Shown piece by piece: positions 19,989 through 29,884 of a stretch of 64,000 nt of DNA. The DNA is from Hydrogenovibrio sp. SC-1. GTDB taxonomy: Bacteria; Pseudomonadota; Gammaproteobacteria; Thiomicrospirales; Thiomicrospiraceae. Below the pieces are notes generated by a model. That model was not told where the DNA came from. It ran no database searches and saw nothing but the letters and a program-made list of their open reading frames with translations. Each line of letters opens with the position of its first letter. Within the stretch, counting starts at the first letter, position 1. The stretch spans positions 124,001 to 188,000 of the forward strand of contig NZ_PKGB01000003.1 of the NCBI RefSeq assembly GCF_002848135.1, in the 5' to 3' direction. Made by a program: the position numbers and the translations under genes.

Positions 19989-20303
19989 GTGGCGGAGCAA
20001 GAAACAGATGTTTGGATTCGCATTGAGTGCTTGCCTTTACCGCATTCTGATTGGCCTGCCAGAATTCTGTTTTGGAATCCAGTAACGGAAACCTTGCAGG
20101 GGGATGATGTAGCACAAATATTGCAACTAGTCGACGAAGCGGTTGAGCAAGGCTTTGTCAGTGGTTCAACCTTCTCTCACTTTGAAATAGTCCATCCTTT
20201 ACAGAAACCCTCAGAACTGGCTGCGGTACTGGGGCAACATTACTGGTTAATTCCGCAAGCCGTTTCCGCGCCTGAAGAACCCGAACATACCTGGCTTCAT
20301 TAG
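19989..20303 (+). CDS. Small unknown protein at the end of the suf operon
   Basis: A 104-residue, acidic, Trp-containing soluble protein (WIRIECLPLPHSDWPAR near the start, EHTWLH at the end). The GTG start is well supported by TAGGAGG at 19974-19980, and it follows sufS by 69 bases on the same strand. I recognise no domain; it is not SufE, SufA, SufT or SufU by motif, as it has no conserved Cys beyond one near residue 14. The 69-base gap holds an imperfect inverted repeat (TAGCAGTTA with TAACTGGCTA). Context suggests, but does not show, a role in Fe-S metabolism. Confidence 0.6.
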   Translation: MAEQETDVWIRIECLPLPHSDWPARILFWNPVTETLQGDDVAQILQLVDEAVEQGFVSGSTFSHFEIVHPLQKPSELAAVLGQHYWLIPQAVSAPEEPEHTWLH

Positions 20304-20406
20304 CGTTTATTTTCTAAATCAAGCTCAGGTTTTTATAACAAGGGATTCGGAAGTCGGTATCATATCTAACATCAGATGATGTTGAGAAAGTTAGAGTAAA
20401 AATAGA

Positions 20407-21810
20407 ATGAAAGATCAGGTAAAGCAAATCCACTTTGTCGGGATTGGTGGTGTGGGGATGGCTGGTATTGCTGAGGTTTGTCTTAGTTTAGGGTTTTCGG
20501 TATCCGGTTCAGACATTAAAGATAACCCAACCGTGCAGCACTTGCGATCATTAGGCGCCAAAATTCAGCTTGGGCATGATGAAGCTTATATTCAGCAAAG
20601 TGAAGTGGTGGTGGTTTCAACGGCCATTTCAGCCGACAACCCTGAAGTCGTTTACGCTAAGAAATGTCGTATTCCGGTGATTCCTCGGGCGGCCATGTTA
20701 GCCGAGTTGATGCGTATGCGCTTTGGTATTGCGATTGCTGGAACTCATGGTAAAACCACTACGACTTCTCTTGTCGCCGCCATTCTCACTCAAGGCGGGT
20801 TAGATCCCACTTTTGTGATAGGGGGAAAGCTTAACCAATTTGATTCCAATGCCCGATTAGGGAGTAGTCAATATTTGGTGGCGGAGGCTGATGAGTCGGA
20901 TGCGTCATTTCTTCATTTATCGCCGATGATGTCGGTGGTGACTAATATTGATGAAGATCATATGGCAACTTATCAAGGCGATTATCAAAATCTGGAAAAT
21001 ACCTTTATTGAGTTTATTCATCGTTTGCCCTTTTATGGGGTAGCGATTTTATGTGGTGACGATCACAATATCCAAGCCTTACTCCCCAAACTGTCTCGTA
21101 AAGTCCACACCTATGGTCAAGAGGTGCATAATGATTTGCGGGCAACGCAGATTGTTCAAACGGCTTTAAAAATGCATTTTACCGTTGAGCAAGCGGATAA
21201 GTCCAGTTTTGATGTTACTTTAAATCAGCCAGGCAAACACAATGTACTGAATGCATTGGCAGCGATCTCGGTGGCGTTAGAATTAAAAGTGCCCATTGCC
21301 GATATTCAGCAAGCCTTAGCCAATTTTGGCGGCGTGGGGCGTCGTTTTGAAGTTTATCCAAATTGTTATCTTGGTGGGAAAAAAGTCACACTGGTTGATG
21401 ATTACGGTCATCATCCAACTGAATTAACAGCAACCTTAGAGACGGCTAAGCACGCTTTCCCTAATCAACGATTGGTTTTAGTATTTCAACCGCATCGATA
21501 TAGCCGAACACGAGATTTGTTTGATGATTTTGTGCTGGCGTTGATGAAGGCGGATTTGGTAGTCTTGTTAGATGTGTATGCTGCTGGTGAGCTGCCCATT
21601 GCAGCCTTTGACTCAAAAGCGTTATTGCAGGCTATGCGTTTGAGGGGGCATAAAGATAATTTGCATGTCGAGACGCCTGTGGAACTTGAAGAGCTGACTG
21701 AAAACCTGTTGTTGGATAACGATGTGGTGTTAGTAATGGGAGCAGGGGATATCGGCGGAATTGCCAAACAATGGAAGCAAAGGGTTGAGGTCAATGACGA
21801 GCCAAAATAA
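20407..21810 (+). CDS. murC: UDP-N-acetylmuramate--L-alanine ligase
   Basis: A 467-residue Mur ligase that attaches L-alanine to UDP-MurNAc, the first peptide step. It has the N-terminal GIGGVGMAGIA loop, P-loop GTHGKTTTT at about residues 112-120, EADESDASFL and DDYGHHPTE, all typical of MurC. This resumes the dcw cluster, with ddl, ftsQ and ftsA in the usual order after it. The stop lies 17 bases into the preferred ddl reading frame. Confidence 0.96.
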   Translation: MKDQVKQIHFVGIGGVGMAGIAEVCLSLGFSVSGSDIKDNPTVQHLRSLGAKIQLGHDEAYIQQSEVVVVSTAISADNPEVVYAKKCRIPVIPRAAMLAELMRMRFGIAIAGTHGKTTTTSLVAAILTQGGLDPTFVIGGKLNQFDSNARLGSSQYLVAEADESDASFLHLSPMMSVVTNIDEDHMATYQGDYQNLENTFIEFIHRLPFYGVAILCGDDHNIQALLPKLSRKVHTYGQEVHNDLRATQIVQTALKMHFTVEQADKSSFDVTLNQPGKHNVLNALAAISVALELKVPIADIQQALANFGGVGRRFEVYPNCYLGGKKVTLVDDYGHHPTELTATLETAKHAFPNQRLVLVFQPHRYSRTRDLFDDFVLALMKADLVVLLDVYAAGELPIAAFDSKALLQAMRLRGHKDNLHVETPVELEELTENLLLDNDVVLVMGAGDIGGIAKQWKQRVEVNDEPK

Positions 21811-22741
21811 TGAGCAACGTTTGATTAAAAAATTTGGAAAGGTTGCCGTGTTAATGGGGGGCAACTCCGCTGAAAGAGCTATCTCACTGAAAAGTGGTCG
21901 AGCCGTTACGAAAGCTCTGCAAAGCGCTGGAGTAGATGCCCGAGGGTGTGACGTCACTTCAGTCGCGCAGTTAAATAAGATTGCTGAAAACTATGACCGT
22001 GCTTTTATTGCGTTGCATGGTCGCTGGGGGGAGGATGGTGGCGTTCAGGCCGTATTGGAAGCTTTAAAGTTACCCTATACCGGTAGTCGAATGACGGCTT
22101 CGGCTTTAGCGATGGATAAGCTTAGAACAAAATGGTTATGGAAAGGAGTTGGCTTACCAACGCCGCCATTTAAAAGGGTTTCCTGGACATCACCGTTAGT
22201 TTTATCCGAGTTCGATTTAGATTTTCCAGTGATTGTTAAGCCAAGTCATGAAGGCTCGAGCATTGGCATGCGCAAAGTGAATGACGCCTCCGAATTACAA
22301 GCTGCTGTGGCCTTTGCTCAACAATATGATGATGAGGTTTTGATTGAACAATGGATCGACGGCCGAGAGTTTACCTGTGCGGTCGTTGATGGCGAAGCGC
22401 TACCGTTGATTGAGCTTAAAACGGATCATGATTTTTATGATTTTGATGCCAAATACCAATCTTCTAGCACTCAATATATTTGTCCCTGTGATTTGCCAGG
22501 AGATCTGCAGGCCAATATCCAACGGTGTGTGCTGGAAGCTTTTGATGCCATTGGGGCGCGACATTGGGGGCGGGTTGATCTTATTTTGGATAAAAATGAC
22601 CAGGCCTGGCTCATTGAAGTGAATACCGTGCCCGGAATGACCGATCATAGTTTGGTGCCGATGGCAGCAAAAGCAATGGGAGTTGGCTTTGATCAGTTGG
22701 TGTTGAGACTATTGACCCTAACATTGAATTCGGATTCCTAA
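21794..22741 (+). CDS. ddl: D-alanine--D-alanine ligase
   Basis: An ATP-grasp enzyme of 315 residues that makes D-Ala-D-Ala for MurF. It shows VLMGGNSAERAISLKSG, the LHGRWGEDG motif, KPSHEGSSIGM and EVNTVPGMTDHSLVP. I prefer ATG 21794, as the longer frame (21761) lies deep in murC; even so it overlaps the murC stop by 17 bases. A CCAGGCCTGG copy at 22600 encodes DQAW. Confidence 0.95.
   Translation: MTSQNNEQRLIKKFGKVAVLMGGNSAERAISLKSGRAVTKALQSAGVDARGCDVTSVAQLNKIAENYDRAFIALHGRWGEDGGVQAVLEALKLPYTGSRMTASALAMDKLRTKWLWKGVGLPTPPFKRVSWTSPLVLSEFDLDFPVIVKPSHEGSSIGMRKVNDASELQAAVAFAQQYDDEVLIEQWIDGREFTCAVVDGEALPLIELKTDHDFYDFDAKYQSSSTQYICPCDLPGDLQANIQRCVLEAFDAIGARHWGRVDLILDKNDQAWLIEVNTVPGMTDHSLVPMAAKAMGVGFDQLVLRLLTLTLNSDS
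22600..22609. repeat. Iterated palindrome copy in ddl
   Basis: Exact CCAGGCCTGG, read as DQAW. Confidence 0.9.
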
Positions 22742-22751
22742 AGGCGATAAT

Positions 22752-23483
22752 GTGAAAAGAGTTGCGTTCATCACTGGGATGATCGGGTTAGTCGGTATGG
22801 TGACTTGGGCAGCGGTATCGAGCACCTCTACCCTTTCAAAAGTACAGCTTAAAGGTTCGGTTGAACAAGTCAGCCAAGCGCAGGTTCAAGAGGTGGTTGA
22901 GCCCTATATGGGGAAATCCTTTTGGCGTGTCGATTTAGAACGACTTCATGCGGATCTGGTCAGGATGGAGTGGGTTTATCAAGCGCAGGTCACCCGACGT
23001 TGGCCTAATCAACTCCGGGTCGAACTGATTGAACAAACACCTGTTGCACGTTGGCAGGATGAAGGGCTATTAAATCAATTGGGTGAGATTTTTTATCCAC
23101 ATCAGATTGACCCTTTTCAACAGCTTGTCAAGTTGGATGGCAATCCGCTGAATGCGGCCAGTATTTTGCAAACTCTGTCGGATTTTCAACAGCAGTTTAG
23201 TCAGTTGGGTTGGCACATTGAAAAACTGTCGCAACAGCCTGATCGCAGTTGGCAATTGGACTTTTTGTCGGGTATTCGGTTATTAGTGGATGATACGGAT
23301 CAAAAATCTAAGATTGACCGGTTTATGCGCGCGTTTGCCAAGACGGATCCAGCACTAAGAAAATTCGCACAAGTTTATGATTTACGCTATAGTAATGGGT
23401 TTGTAATTAAGCGTGCTACACGCACCCCTGAAAAGCAAATGGATACCAGGGCGCAAACAAATCCTAATAGCATCGAGCAATAA
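22752..23483 (+). CDS. ftsQ: Cell division protein FtsQ
   Basis: A 243-residue bitopic membrane protein that links early and late divisome proteins. One N-terminal transmembrane helix (about 5-22) is followed by a POTRA domain (starting LSKVQLKGSVEQVS) and the WVYQAQVTRRWPNQLRVEL segment typical of FtsQ. The start is GTG, 10 bases after ddl. It lies directly before ftsA. Confidence 0.92.
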   Translation: MKRVAFITGMIGLVGMVTWAAVSSTSTLSKVQLKGSVEQVSQAQVQEVVEPYMGKSFWRVDLERLHADLVRMEWVYQAQVTRRWPNQLRVELIEQTPVARWQDEGLLNQLGEIFYPHQIDPFQQLVKLDGNPLNAASILQTLSDFQQQFSQLGWHIEKLSQQPDRSWQLDFLSGIRLLVDDTDQKSKIDRFMRAFAKTDPALRKFAQVYDLRYSNGFVIKRATRTPEKQMDTRAQTNPNSIEQ

Positions 23484-23497
23484 AGGTGAAACCACGA

Positions 23498-24751
23498 ATG
23501 GCAAGAAAGCAACAGACTTCAAACGCTAATATCGTTATCGGACTGGATATTGGTACCTCAAAAATAGCAGCAATTATTGGCAAAGTTAAAGAGGACGGCG
23601 GTATTGAAGTTGTGGGTCTCGGAACTCATCCATCAAAAGGCCTTAAAAAAGGCGTTGTGGTCAATATCGATTCAACGGTTGAATCGATACAGCGCGCTAT
23701 TGATGAAGCGGAAAGAATGTCGGGCATTAAAGCCACATCGGTTTCAGTCGGTATTGCAGGAAGCCATATTGGTAGCTTTAACTCGAACGGAATGGTGGCC
23801 ATTAGTCATCAAGAAGTCCAGCAAGAAGATGTACAGCGTGTGATTGATGCGGCGCAAACGATTGCCATTCCGGGAGATCAAGAGGTTCTGCATATTTTGC
23901 CGCAAGAGTTTATGATTGATAGTCAAGGCGGTATTCGGGAACCTATTGGAATGTCCGGCGTTCGTTTAGAAGCCAAAGTTCACATGGTGACGGGATCGGT
24001 TAGCGCAGCTCAAAATATTACCAAATGCGTTGAGCGTTGCTCATTAAAAGTCGACAACTTGATTCTAGAACAGTTAGCTTCTTCGGAAGCGGTGTTGTCA
24101 GAAGATGAAAAAGAGCTGGGTGTTTGTTTGGTGGATATTGGCGGTGGAACGACCGACATTGCAGTTTTTCAAAATGGCGCCATTCGTCATACAGCGGTTA
24201 TTCCCGTTGCGGGTGATCAGGTCACAAATGATATCGCAATGGCGTTAAGAACGCCAAAGACGGCGGCCGAAGAAATTAAACGAAAATATGCGTGTGCCCT
24301 GCCGCAACTCATTTCTAAAGACGAAGAAATTGAAGTGCCTAGCGTGGGGGATCGGCCAGCTAGATGCTTGTCACGCCATACCTTAGTCGAAGTCATTGAA
24401 CCGCGCTATGAGGAGTTATTTCAATTAATTCAAGCCGAGTTAAGACGAACTGATTTCGAAAATAAAATCGCTGCGGGTATTGTATTAACTGGCGGAAGCT
24501 CGTTAGTTGAAGGCGCTGTCGAATTGGCCGAAGAGGTGTTTCACATGCCAGTGCGTCTAGGAATCCCACAAGAAATATCAGGATTGAAAGAAGAAGTCAG
24601 AAGCCCTTCTTTTGCAACCACGGTTGGATTGCTTATGTATGCAAAAGAACACCAATCTTATCAGCCCGCAAGCGAGAATCAACGCGCGTTAAGTCAGGAT
24701 GCAGGGTCGATACTGGCGAAAATGAAAAGTTGGTTTAGTCAGAATTTTTAG
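23498..24751 (+). CDS. ftsA: Cell division protein FtsA
   Basis: An actin-like ATPase of 417 residues that tethers FtsZ filaments to the membrane. The phosphate loops GLDIGTSKIAAIIG and VDIGGGTTDIAVF are visible and the C-terminal tail SILAKMKSWFSQNF is the amphipathic membrane-targeting helix. I choose ATG 23498, with AAAGGTG nine bases upstream, over GTG 23486. Its usual neighbour and partner ftsZ does not follow; lpxC starts 65 bases later. Confidence 0.95.
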   Translation: MARKQQTSNANIVIGLDIGTSKIAAIIGKVKEDGGIEVVGLGTHPSKGLKKGVVVNIDSTVESIQRAIDEAERMSGIKATSVSVGIAGSHIGSFNSNGMVAISHQEVQQEDVQRVIDAAQTIAIPGDQEVLHILPQEFMIDSQGGIREPIGMSGVRLEAKVHMVTGSVSAAQNITKCVERCSLKVDNLILEQLASSEAVLSEDEKELGVCLVDIGGGTTDIAVFQNGAIRHTAVIPVAGDQVTNDIAMALRTPKTAAEEIKRKYACALPQLISKDEEIEVPSVGDRPARCLSRHTLVEVIEPRYEELFQLIQAELRRTDFENKIAAGIVLTGGSSLVEGAVELAEEVFHMPVRLGIPQEISGLKEEVRSPSFATTVGLLMYAKEHQSYQPASENQRALSQDAGSILAKMKSWFSQNF

Positions 24752-24768
24752 AAATTCGCGAGCGTGCT

Positions 24769-24797
24769 TTGTGATAGAATTCGCCGCTATTTATTTT
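24769..24797 (+). promoter_or_regulatory. Possible lpxC promoter
   Basis: TTGTGA (24769-24774), a 17-base spacer and TATTTT (24792-24797), 19 bases before the lpxC GTG, in the short ftsA-lpxC gap. Moderate match only. Confidence 0.35.
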
Positions 24798-24816
24798 TGA
24801 ACAAAAAGAGTCATTT

Positions 24817-25737
24817 GTGAAACAAAGAACACTTGCCAATACGGTTAAAGCAAAAGGCGTCGGGCTGCATACTGGTCATAAGTCAATTATGACATTGCGT
24901 CCTGCACCCGTTAACACCGGGATTTGTTTTCGTCGTATTGACGTTAATCCCGTAGTGGCCTTTCCCGTTTCTCCGAGTTTAGTCAAAGAAACCATGCTTT
25001 GTACCACGATCGTGCAAGAGCGTGAGAGTGAACGTATTAAGATTGCGACAATTGAACACTTGATGTCAGCGTTGGCAGGGGTGGGGATTGACAATCTTTA
25101 TATCGATATTACCGCAGATGAAGTTCCGATTATGGATGGTAGCGCCTCTCATTTTATTTTTCTTTTGCAAGCAGCGGGCGTCAAACTACAAAATGCTCCG
25201 AAAAAATTCATTCGCATTAACAAAGAAATTGAAGTGACAAATGATAAAGGCGGTGTCGCTAAGTTCATGCCGTATAACGGGTTTCGACTCAATTTTTCGA
25301 TTGAATTTGATCATCCTGCGTTTGATCAGACTGCCGAAAAAATGACCTTGGAGTTTTCATCGACTTCTTATTTTAAAGAAGTCAGTCGAGCAAGAACCTT
25401 TGGGTTTGTGAAAGATATGGAAACCTTAAGAGCTCAGAATCTCGGCTTGGGCGCAGGTCTTCATAATGCTATTGGTCTTGATGATAATGGGGTTGTTAAC
25501 CAAGAAGGCTTACGTGACAAAGATGAATTTGTGCGCCATAAGATTTTAGATGCGGTCGGTGATCTTTATATGGCCGGGCATCCTATTATTGGTGAGTTTA
25601 CGGCTCATAAATCTGGGCATGCGCTGAACAACCAATTGTTGCGTGCTTTAATGGCCGATACCTCCGCCTATGAAGTGGTGACCTATGAAGATGGTGAACC
25701 CCCCATACAATACGGAAGCAGTAAAATTTTAATCTAA
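24817..25737 (+). CDS. lpxC: UDP-3-O-acyl-GlcNAc deacetylase
   Basis: A 306-residue zinc amidase that commits UDP-acyl-GlcNAc to lipid A synthesis. Zinc ligands are seen as His81 (ATIEHLMSAL) and His241/Asp245 (HKILDAVGDL), with the catalytic His in TAHKSGHALN. The start is GTG (M-KQRTLANTV). It directly follows ftsA with no ftsZ in between. Confidence 0.96.
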   Translation: MKQRTLANTVKAKGVGLHTGHKSIMTLRPAPVNTGICFRRIDVNPVVAFPVSPSLVKETMLCTTIVQERESERIKIATIEHLMSALAGVGIDNLYIDITADEVPIMDGSASHFIFLLQAAGVKLQNAPKKFIRINKEIEVTNDKGGVAKFMPYNGFRLNFSIEFDHPAFDQTAEKMTLEFSSTSYFKEVSRARTFGFVKDMETLRAQNLGLGAGLHNAIGLDDNGVVNQEGLRDKDEFVRHKILDAVGDLYMAGHPIIGEFTAHKSGHALNNQLLRALMADTSAYEVVTYEDGEPPIQYGSSKILI

Positions 25738-25790
25738 CCATTCCTCTCATTTGCCTTTCATTATCGCTATGCTATTCCGTTCTGGAAATG

Positions 25791-25799
25791 TGTTAGAAT
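25791..25799 (+). promoter_or_regulatory. Extended -10 promoter of secA
   Basis: TGTTAGAAT: TG-N followed by TAGAAT, an extended -10 element, 65 bases before secA. No good -35 box at the right distance. No secM-like gene is present between lpxC and secA. Confidence 0.4.
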
Positions 25800-25863
25800 G
25801 CTAATCATTTTTTAAAAAAATCAGCCGCTTCAGGCTCTCTTTAATTATTGGATTTCAGTAAGA

Positions 25864-28605
25864 ATGGCTTTAAAACTCTTCAAGAAAATTTTTGGCAGCC
25901 GAAATGACCGGCTAATTAAGCAATATAAGAAAAAAGTTCAGCAGATTAATGCATTGGAAGATGCATTATCGCAGCTAACGGATGAAGCTCTCAAACAAAA
26001 AACATTGGCATTTAAGCAGCAACTGTCAGAGGGTGACACCACTCTTGACCAATTGTTGCCTGAAGCGTTTGCTGTGGTGCGTGAAGCCAGTAAACGAGTG
26101 ATGGGCATGCGTCACTATGATACCCAGTTAATTGGGGGCATGGTATTGCATGAGGGCAATATTGCTGAAATGCGGACAGGGGAAGGGAAAACCTTGGTTG
26201 CTACCTTGCCAGCTTACTTGAACGCGCTGACCGGAGAAGGGGTTCATGTGATTACGGTCAATGATTATTTGGCCTCACGTGATGCCGAGTGGATGGGGCA
26301 AGTATATGGCTTCTTAGGGCTGACAACAGGGGTCGTATTATCCGGTCAACCGCCAGCTGAGAAACAAGCCGCTTACCAAGCCGATATCACTTATGGGACC
26401 AACAATGAGTTTGGTTTTGACTATCTACGCGATAATATGGCGATTTTTGCAGAAGAGCGTGTGATGCGGGGCCAAAATTTTGCCATCGTCGATGAAGTGG
26501 ATTCGATTTTAATTGATGAAGCCAGAACGCCGTTAATCATCTCTGGGCCTGCAGAAGATAAGTCAGAACTTTATGAAAAGATGAATCCGTTAGTTGATCG
26601 TCTAGAAAAAGGAACTGAGGATTTAGAAAATAAAACCTCAACCGGCGATTACACTGTAGATGAAAAGACCAAACAAATCCACTTGACCGATGACGGTCAC
26701 GCCAAAGTGGAAGCCATGTTGGTTGAAGTCGGGATTATAGAGGAAGGTGATTCGCTTTACGATGCAGAACACATCAGTTTAATGAAGTATGTGAATGCAT
26801 CTTTAAGAGCCAATCTGCTTTATGAAAAAAATACCGACTATATTGTCCAGAACAATGAAGTCATTATTATCGATGAATATACCGGTCGTAAAATGGCGGG
26901 GCGCCGATGGGGCGATGGGCTGCATCAAGCCGTTGAAGCGAAAGAAGGGGTTTCCATTCAAGCGGAAAGTCAAACCTATGCTTCTATCACTTTCCAAAAC
27001 TATTTCCGTCAATATCAAAAACTGTCTGGTATGACTGGGACAGCAGATACTGAAGCAGGTGAGTTTTTGTCTACCTATCAACTAGAAGTGGTGGTCGTAC
27101 CCACTCATAATCCGCCGCAAAGAGATGATTTGCCGGATTTAGTGTTTTTAGATATACAAGGTAAAATGTCGACGATCGTGAAAGATGTGAAGGCCATCGC
27201 TGAAAAGCAGCAACCGATTCTGATTGGGACGGCGTCGATTGAGATGTCTGAGATTTTGTCCGGTTTGTTCAAAAAGGAAGGCATTGAGCATAATGTGTTG
27301 AATGCCAAACAGCATGACAAAGAAGCGACTATTATTGCGAATGCCGGGCGTCCTGGCGCGGTCACGATTGCGACCAACATGGCTGGCCGGGGGACGGATA
27401 TCGTACTGGGTGGTAACTTAGATTTGGAATTGGAAGGCTTAGAAGATCCGACACCAGAAGAAGTTGCCCAGGTCAAAGCCGATTGGCAAGCGCGACATGA
27501 TGCGGTCATTGCCAGCGGTGGGTTGCTAGTACTGGGCTCTGAACGACATGAATCTCGCCGAATTGATAATCAGTTGCGTGGGCGTTCAGGTCGTCAAGGT
27601 GATCCAGGGGTGACCCGTTTTTATCTTTCTTTAGATGATGACTTGATGCGTCGGTTTGCTTCTGAAAAAGTTAAAAATATGATGCGTCGATTAGGCATGA
27701 AGTCCGATGAACCGATAGAGCATAAAATGGTCTCTAAGTCGATTGAGCGAGCTCAAAAGCAAGTTGAGCGCATGCATCAGGATGAAAGGGCTAACTTATT
27801 GAAGTTTGATAATATTGCCAATGAACAACGTAAAGTGGTTTATGCTCAGCGTAATGAGCTGATGGAAGAAAATGATGTTTCTGAGATTGTTGATTCTTTA
27901 CGCAGCAATGTTATTGAATCAACGATGGCTGGATTTGTTCCACCCGGTTCGATTGAAGAACAGTGGGATATTGCTGGGTTGGAAAAACAGTTGCAAGAAG
28001 ACTTTGGCGTAGAAGTGCCGATTGCTGAGTGGTTAAGCGAAGATAAAAGTTTGTATGAAGAAAAACTCAGAGAGCGCCTAGTTGAAACGATAAAAACTCA
28101 ATATCAGCAGAAAATGGCGATGATTGATGAAACCACCCGTCATCATTTTGAAAAAGAAGTGCTGTTGAGAACCATTGATAAGCAATGGCGTGAACATTTA
28201 AATGAAATGGATTATTTACGGCGTTGGATTCACTTGAAAGGATTTGCGCAAAAAGATCCTTTCCAAGAGTATCGTACTTCTGCGGCACAGATGTTTGAAG
28301 CCTTTTTGGATGAAGTGATGTTTGAAACCATCCAAACGCTATCAATGGTACAAATCCGGGGCTCAGAAGACGTTGATGCTTATGAGCAGCAGCAATTGGA
28401 TGAGCGGCCTCAAGATGTTGAAGCGGTTCATCCTGCTGCGAAAACCATCTCTGACAGTTTAAAAGAATCAGCAGCGGACGATCTAAAGTCGAATCAATCA
28501 GAGGAAGGCACCTACCGGCGTGAAGCCCCAAAGGTCGGTAGAAATGATCCTTGTCCTTGTGGTTCTGGGAAAAAATACAAACAATGTTGCGGTAAGCTGA
28601 CTTAA
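25864..28605 (+). CDS. secA: Preprotein translocase ATPase SecA
   Basis: A 913-residue motor that pushes unfolded preproteins through SecYEG. Walker A MRTGEGKT is near residues 102-109, the DEAD-type box [16 protein letters not shown] near 208, and the second helicase domain carries [10 protein letters not shown] and [11 protein letters not shown]. The C-terminus ends with the zinc-binding [14 protein letters not shown], which binds SecB and ribosomes in known SecA proteins. argJ follows after 19 bases. Confidence 0.97.
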   Translation: MALKLFKKIFGSRNDRLIKQYKKKVQQINALEDALSQLTDEALKQKTLAFKQQLSEGDTTLDQLLPEAFAVVREASKRVMGMRHYDTQLIGGMVLHEGNIAEMRTGEGKTLVATLPAYLNALTGEGVHVITVNDYLASRDAEWMGQVYGFLGLTTGVVLSGQPPAEKQAAYQADITYGTNNEFGFDYLRDNMAIFAEERVMRGQNFAIVDEVDSILIDEARTPLIISGPAEDKSELYEKMNPLVDRLEKGTEDLENKTSTGDYTVDEKTKQIHLTDDGHAKVEAMLVEVGIIEEGDSLYDAEHISLMKYVNASLRANLLYEKNTDYIVQNNEVIIIDEYTGRKMAGRRWGDGLHQAVEAKEGVSIQAESQTYASITFQNYFRQYQKLSGMTGTADTEAGEFLSTYQLEVVVVPTHNPPQRDDLPDLVFLDIQGKMSTIVKDVKAIAEKQQPILIGTASIEMSEILSGLFKKEGIEHNVLNAKQHDKEATIIANAGRPGAVTIATNMAGRGTDIVLGGNLDLELEGLEDPTPEEVAQVKADWQARHDAVIASGGLLVLGSERHESRRIDNQLRGRSGRQGDPGVTRFYLSLDDDLMRRFASEKVKNMMRRLGMKSDEPIEHKMVSKSIERAQKQVERMHQDERANLLKFDNIANEQRKVVYAQRNELMEENDVSEIVDSLRSNVIESTMAGFVPPGSIEEQWDIAGLEKQLQEDFGVEVPIAEWLSEDKSLYEEKLRERLVETIKTQYQQKMAMIDETTRHHFEKEVLLRTIDKQWREHLNEMDYLRRWIHLKGFAQKDPFQEYRTSAAQMFEAFLDEVMFETIQTLSMVQIRGSEDVDAYEQQQLDERPQDVEAVHPAAKTISDSLKESAADDLKSNQSEEGTYRREAPKVGRNDPCPCGSGKKYKQCCGKLT

Positions 28606-28624
28606 TAATAAGGAACGGCTAAAA

Positions 28625-29830
28625 ATGAATTTGGACTCGATGCATCCAGTTGCAGGTGTCTATTTAGGCACAACGGCAGCCAAAATTAAAAAATCTGGTG
28701 CGGAAGACTTGTTAGTCGTGGCATTTCACCCAGGCAGTCGTACCGCAGCGACGTTTACCCAAAATGCTTTTTGTGCGGCTCCGGTTGTTCTAGCAAAGCA
28801 ACATTTGGCATCACAGGCTACCGAAGCTTTAATTATAAACAGTGGCAATGCGAATGCAGGAACTGGTGAGCAAGGCCTTGCAGATGCAAAGCAATCTTGT
28901 CAGTGGGTTGCCTCAGAGTTAGGTATCGCGCTAGAGGCTGTTTTACCCTTCTCAACGGGTGTGATTGGCGAAAACTTGCCGATGGAAAAACTAGCATTGG
29001 GTGTCCCGAATGCCATTGCCAATCAAGCTGTGACGGGGTGGGATGCCGCTGCAAAAGCTATCATGACCACCGATACCTGTGCTAAAAAGCTTTCACGCCA
29101 ATTTGAAATTGACGGCCACTTGGTGACCTTGAATGGGATTGCTAAAGGTTCCGGTATGATTCATCCGAATATGGCAACCATGCTGGGATTTGCGGCAACC
29201 GATGCCAAAATTTCCCAGGAATGCTTGGATCAAGCATTAAAATCAGCGGTCGCAGTTTCCTTTAACCGGATCACTGTTGATGGTGATACCTCAACCAACG
29301 ATGCCTGTACTTTAACCGCGACCCAATTAGCCGATATGCCGGAAATCACTGATATGGATTCAGAGGCCTATCAGTGCTTTTATCAAGCACTCGAAGCGAT
29401 GATGATTGAATTGGCGCAAATGATCGTTCGGGATGGTGAAGGCGCAACCAAGTTTGTGTCGGTGATCGTTGAAAAGGGGGCGACTGCTGAAGAATGTTTA
29501 AAAGTGGCGCATGCCGTGGCACTCTCACCACTCGTCAAAACCGCACTATTCGCTTCTGATCCTAACTGGGGGCGAATTCTAGCTGCGGTTGGCCGTTCAG
29601 GCCTGGTTGATTTTGATATTAATGCCTTACAGATTTATTTAGGGACCGTGCTATTGGTTGAAAATGGCGGCAGAGCCGATTCGTATACCGAAGCGGCGGG
29701 ACAGGCAGTGATGAATGAAGCTGATATTACGATTCGAATTGTCTTGAATCGGGGCGAGGTCTCCGAAACGGTATGGACGACGGATTTTTCCTATGATTAT
29801 GTTCGAATTAATGCCGAATATCGGAGTTAG
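28625..29830 (+). CDS. argJ: Glutamate N-acetyltransferase / amino-acid acetyltransferase ArgJ
   Basis: A 401-residue enzyme that cleaves itself at the Ala-Thr bond in KGSGMIHPNMATMLGF; the freed Thr is the nucleophile. It recycles the acetyl group from N-acetylornithine to glutamate in arginine synthesis, and bifunctional members also use acetyl-CoA. An argA gene is present at 38815-40101, so the window holds both the cyclic and the classical first-step enzymes. A near copy (TCAGGCCTGG) of the iterated palindrome is at 29597. Confidence 0.95.
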   Translation: MNLDSMHPVAGVYLGTTAAKIKKSGAEDLLVVAFHPGSRTAATFTQNAFCAAPVVLAKQHLASQATEALIINSGNANAGTGEQGLADAKQSCQWVASELGIALEAVLPFSTGVIGENLPMEKLALGVPNAIANQAVTGWDAAAKAIMTTDTCAKKLSRQFEIDGHLVTLNGIAKGSGMIHPNMATMLGFAATDAKISQECLDQALKSAVAVSFNRITVDGDTSTNDACTLTATQLADMPEITDMDSEAYQCFYQALEAMMIELAQMIVRDGEGATKFVSVIVEKGATAEECLKVAHAVALSPLVKTALFASDPNWGRILAAVGRSGLVDFDINALQIYLGTVLLVENGGRADSYTEAAGQAVMNEADITIRIVLNRGEVSETVWTTDFSYDYVRINAEYRS

Positions 29831-29855
29831 CGCAGTTTGGTTGAATCATTCTATT

Positions 29856-29884
29856 AAAAAGCGGCACTGAGCCGCTTTTTTTTT
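29856..29884. terminator. Bidirectional terminator between argJ and hisC
   Basis: AAAAAGCGGC (29856-29865), loop ACTGA, GCCGCTTTTT and four more T. A 10-bp perfect stem with A-run and T-run serves argJ on the plus strand; the hisC stop lies at its edge on the other strand. Confidence 0.85.

Noticed and set aside
25738-25863. secM-type arrest peptide upstream of secA
   Set aside because: No signal-peptide-bearing frame or arrest-like ending is present in the 126-base gap.
28067-28531. 154-residue minus-strand frame inside secA
   Set aside because: Antisense shadow of the conserved SecA C-terminal region with no independent support.
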